From contig NC_060898.1 in the NCBI RefSeq assembly GCF_014805685.1, forward strand, positions 9,125,001 through 9,189,000: a DNA stretch of 64,000 bases, given 5' to 3'. Shown here piece after piece: positions 60,297-64,000 of the stretch; position 1 is the stretch's first letter, and every line of letters starts with the position of its first letter. A program made the translations under genes and the position numbers. The DNA is from Silurus meridionalis. Lineage: Eukaryota > Chordata > Actinopteri > Siluriformes > Siluridae. The notes under the pieces were generated by a model. The model was not told where the DNA came from. It searched no databases and saw only the letters and a list, made by a program, of their open reading frames with translations.

Positions 60297-61268
60297 CAGT
60301 GCATTGCAAATTTATTTATACCCCTTGAATATTTCTACATTCTGTCCCATTATAACCACAAACCTAAATTTATTTTATTGGGATTTTATGTGATAGACAA
60401 ACACAACGTATCACATAATACTGAAGTGGAAGAAAAATGATACACAGTGTTAAAGAATTTTTACAAATAATGCATATGTATTCAGAGTACTTTCTCAAAC
60501 CATCTTTCACTGCAATTACAGCTGCAAGTCTTTTTGGGTATGTCTCTACCAGATTTGCACATCTAGAGACTAGAGAATCTTTGCCCATTCTTCTTTGCAA
60601 AACAGCTCCAGTTGAATCAGATTGGATGGAGAACTGTGAAGAGTCTGTGAACAGTAATTTACAAGTATAGTCAAAGATTCTCATAGGATTTAGGTCTGGA
60701 CTTTGACTGGGCCATTATAACACTTGAATATGCTTTAATATCAACCATTTCATTGTAGCTCTGGCTATATGTTTAGGGTCATTATTCTGCTGGATGTTGA
60801 ACCTCCTCTCCAGTCTCAAGTCTTTTGCTGCCTCTAATAGGTTTTCTTCCAGGATTGCACTGTAGTTAAAAGCATTCCCACAGCATGATGCTGCCACCAC
60901 CATGTTTCACAGTGGGGATGGTGTTTCAAGCTGTTAGGTTTCTGCCACACATAGTGTTTTGCATGTAGGCCAAAAAATGTTGGTCTCATCTGACCACAGC
61001 ACCTTCTTCCACATTTGCTGTGTACATAGCCTGTGGCAAACTGCAAATGGGACTTCTTATTCTTTTTTGTCAACAGTGGCTTACTTCTTGCCACTCTTTC
61101 ATGATAGCCAGATTGGTGAAGTGCACGATTAATAGTTGTCCTGTAGACAGACTCTCCCACCTGATCTGTGGATCTCTGCAGTTACCATTAGCCTTCTGGC
61201 TGCTTTTTGGATCAATGCTCTCCCTGCTTGGCCTGTCAGTTTAGGTGTTCGGCCAAGTCTTGGTAGGG
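60297..61268 (-). mobile_element. Degenerate Tc1-like transposon
   Basis: End-like 'cagtgcattgcaaatttatt' at the left. The minus strand has transposase pieces: TINRALHQSGYHERVARSKP (near 61130), RFNIQQNNDPKHIARATMKW (near 60800, second catalytic D) and a diverged DLNP block near 60700. Frames are broken. It stops at 61268, where the inverted-repeat element begins. Confidence 0.75.
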
Positions 61269-61393
61269 TAGCCATTTTTACCCTTTTTTACAGGCTCAAA
61301 GTAATCAGACAAGTGGTTAATAATTAGATGTAGATGGATATATGTTGCACGTTTCTTCCATATTTTGGGATAAATTAAGGAGATAAAGGTCCA

Positions 61394-61539
<146 letters not shown>

Positions 61540-61934
61540 CTGTTTACATTGTTCATTCATTTTCACTGGCTCAAATGTAAGTGGACAAAATAATTATAAA
61601 TATAAAATGTTATGTTTATTAGGATTCAGATGTTTTGCAGTCAGTGACACATGGGCATCACTAAATGTTTAATTTCCTTCTTTGACATGATTTGCAAGGC
61701 TTTTACTGCATCTAGTATTAGTTCCCTCTTATTTGTGGCTTTTTCTGCAATCACTTGTCTTCCATAAGTAAAAGACATGTTTAATTAGGCTAACCTCAGT
61801 TGTTTAATTTGGCCATTAAAAGAACATTAAATTTCTCTGCCCTAAGAAGCTCTAGTGTTGCTTTACCAGTTTCTGGTAAAATTTGCAGCATTTCAGTGAA
61901 TTTATTTTATAAAGTATAGTTCTATGCTTTATAG

Positions 61935-62230
61935 CAGACATGTTAAAACTCAAGGCCCCAAGCTACTTCTGCGTACTGATCCATTACCTGGCCCACAAGG
62001 TAATATCATATTTCATCATATTTGTTATAACTGGTTAAGTTTGACTCCATGGGCATGCACAGTTTTCACGCTTCATCCCTAAAACGAGGTTTCATTTCCA
62101 CCTACAGGCTACTCAAACGATCTGCATGTTTGAAAGTACATATCTGTGTAAGCTACTTTTGTTTGTTATAAAGATGACAGAAAGCTAACAATGGAGTCGT
62201 CTCCCTGATGCACACTTCAATCTGTCCTGA
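61935..62230 (+). repeat. Possible hAT-like or other dispersed repeat
   Basis: Starts 'gacatgttaaaactcaaggc' and has 'cctggcccacaaggtaatat', similar to a common fish repeat that mentions 'caaactcaaggcccg'. Weakly supported. Confidence 0.3.
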
Positions 62231-63275
62231 GAGTTTCCCCACCAGAGAACCTAACCTCAAACAGTAATGAACCGACAGGCACGAAAACATGCTAAGCTTC
62301 TTGCCCAGGCAAATGTGCATAAGAGACAAATGTTTTTACTTACTGTTTTTTTCCCACAATTTATACTCTATCCTGTCTGTCTTGTTGTTCTTTAAATGTT
62401 GATATAATTTGACCCTCTACTTAGACCCAGTATTTAATTATGGCCCCCTCTATGATTGAGACTGTTTTATAAAATTCTTCCAGCTACATCCACCAATCAC
62501 ATAATCAGTACACATCAGTGACCCAGTATCATTGTTAGCCATACATGTCTATAACAGTTTTGACATACTACATTGTATGCTTTGGATCATGAGCCATTCC
62601 TTTCCTAATCCATATTCTTATCTTCCTATTATTCTAGTAAAAGTTAATATTGGTTTCATCTGTCTAAACAATCTTTTGCCTTTTGGTGTCTGAGCTCTCT
62701 AGAACATTCCTTTATTTTAAGAATTCAAGTGTTTGAACATCTAGCAAATGCCAGTTTGACATTTGAATTCAATTCTGGACCTTTTATCTCCTTAATTTAT
62801 CCCAAAATATGGAAGAAACGTGCAACATATATCCATCTACATCTAATTATTAACCACTTGTCTGATTACTTTGAGCCTGTAAAAAAGGGTAAAAATGGCT
62901 ATAATTCCTAAACGATTAATGCAATATGACCACCTTTAACTGAAGCTGAATGTCTTTAGTTAAAACTTTAGTTCAAATGCATACAGAGGCACAGCAAGGT
63001 ATGCAGAGGCAAAATAAGGCAATTTTACTGTATATCCTGGAAAATTCCTTTAACCTCAACAATATGGGGCATTGTCTGTTATATCGTACCATATTACAGG
63101 ACCTCTAATAATTTTTTGGCGGCACTATATGCACAAAATTTTGTGGACACTTGATCATCACAACCACATGTAACTTTTGAACATCCCATTCCAGATTAAG
63201 TCCTAACTAAATTACAGGGAATATACATTCACTGGCTAAGAAAACAGAAAATGACCATGTACTGTAAATTAAAGT

Positions 63276-64000
63276 ACCGTATTTTTCGGACTATAAGCCG
63301 CTACTTTTTTACCACGTTTTGAACCCCGAAGCTTGAACAACGAAGTGGCTAATTCATGGATTTTTCCTGGGGTTTTCCCGGTTTCACAAACTTCAAGCCA
63401 AAAAACTGAACCCTGTAACATTAGACCAATTAAATTTCTGAACGGAAACGAAAAAAACGCACCTCACCTGTGTTCTGAGCTGCACGGCATCGGTAGAAAA
63501 ACTTCCACCGGTGTTGATTTTTAAACGCACGACGATGCAAAAAGATAAACTACAGAGAGAAATACAGTAGTTGTGAAAGGAAGGAGGAAGACAGTGAACA
63601 ATGACTTACTTGGTCGGCTACTGTTTAGATACAAGTCGTTGTAACGCATTGAGTCTGGGTGAAGGGAGAGCTCGCTAACTCCAGTTGCAACAGAAATCAT
63701 ATAAGCACAGACAGGTTTCCGAAACTCATGCTTTTTTTTATTTTTCTTGGCAACAGCGTTACGAGTTAGTCAAAGAAATGAGCACATAATCCTCAGTCTT
63801 ACATGCAGACACACGCAGTAATACCGGAAGAATGCAGTGACGTGCTATTCCCAAAATGCCGCTCTGCTCTTATAGGAGCCACAACATATTTCACCCGTTA
63901 CACCGTGTAACAGACACTGTCTTTCGGTAAAGCCTGTGTAAAGTTCATTAGTTTCAGTATACACAAGGTGCAGCTTATTTATGTTAAAAATAAAAATATT
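63276..64000 (+). mobile_element. Dispersed DNA-type repeat running off the window
   Basis: Starts 'accgtatttttcggactata' followed by AGCCGCTAC, an end motif found in many vertebrate genomes. Near 63970 'gtgcagcttatttatg' looks like the approach to the inverted far end, which is not reached. No transposase was seen. Confidence 0.5.

Overview
The window is nuclear DNA of a bony fish: AT-rich, with GT-AG introns and a dense load of teleost repeats (Tc1/mariner, hAT and pogo-like DNA transposons, an RTE-clade LINE, a Ty3/gypsy remnant, SINE tails and many microsatellites). Several repeat families look like those of otophysan fish (zebrafish, catfish), but I cannot fix the species. No bacterial, plasmid or phage feature was seen.

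The only host gene I can support is a TCF/LEF-family gene on the + strand, called tcf7 (TCF-1), a nuclear effector of Wnt/beta-catenin signalling. Ten coding exons were assembled by hand from splice sites and reading phase: 7590-7772, 7980-8058, 9256-9362, 27829-27955, 33614-33701, 38372-38458, 43075-43182, 43723-43885, 46218-46325 and 60095-60143. They join in one open frame of 366 codons plus one base. They encode the beta-catenin-binding N-terminus, the Pro/Ser-rich context-dependent region, the HMG box and the basic tail. The last exon ends at a donor site, so the 3' end of the gene lies beyond base 64000.

Bases 1-7189 are upstream DNA with no recognised gene; they hold a SINE tail, an old repeat and a diverged tandem duplication. 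Bases 7190-7589 are the probable promoter and 5' UTR. Intron 3 (18.5 kb) carries old Tc1 and LTR-like remnants, an RTE fragment and a perfect 21-bp palindrome. Introns 4 to 6 carry pogo-like, hAT and Tc1 fragments and a nearly full-length but broken RTE element. Intron 9 (13.8 kb) is the densest: a second pogo-like copy, a hAT MITE with target-site duplication, a gypsy pol remnant, a degenerate Tc1, a 209-bp tandem repeat and a Tc1/mariner copy complete from end to end. Intron 10 holds another Tc1 remnant, a 130-bp inverted repeat pair and very long TA tracts.

No new multi-gene system is visible. The points most worth checking are the frame-neutral cassette exon 6 of tcf7, the Ser replacing Gly at the end of its HMG box, TCF-type sites at its promoter, the intronic palindrome, and several structurally complete or nested transposons.
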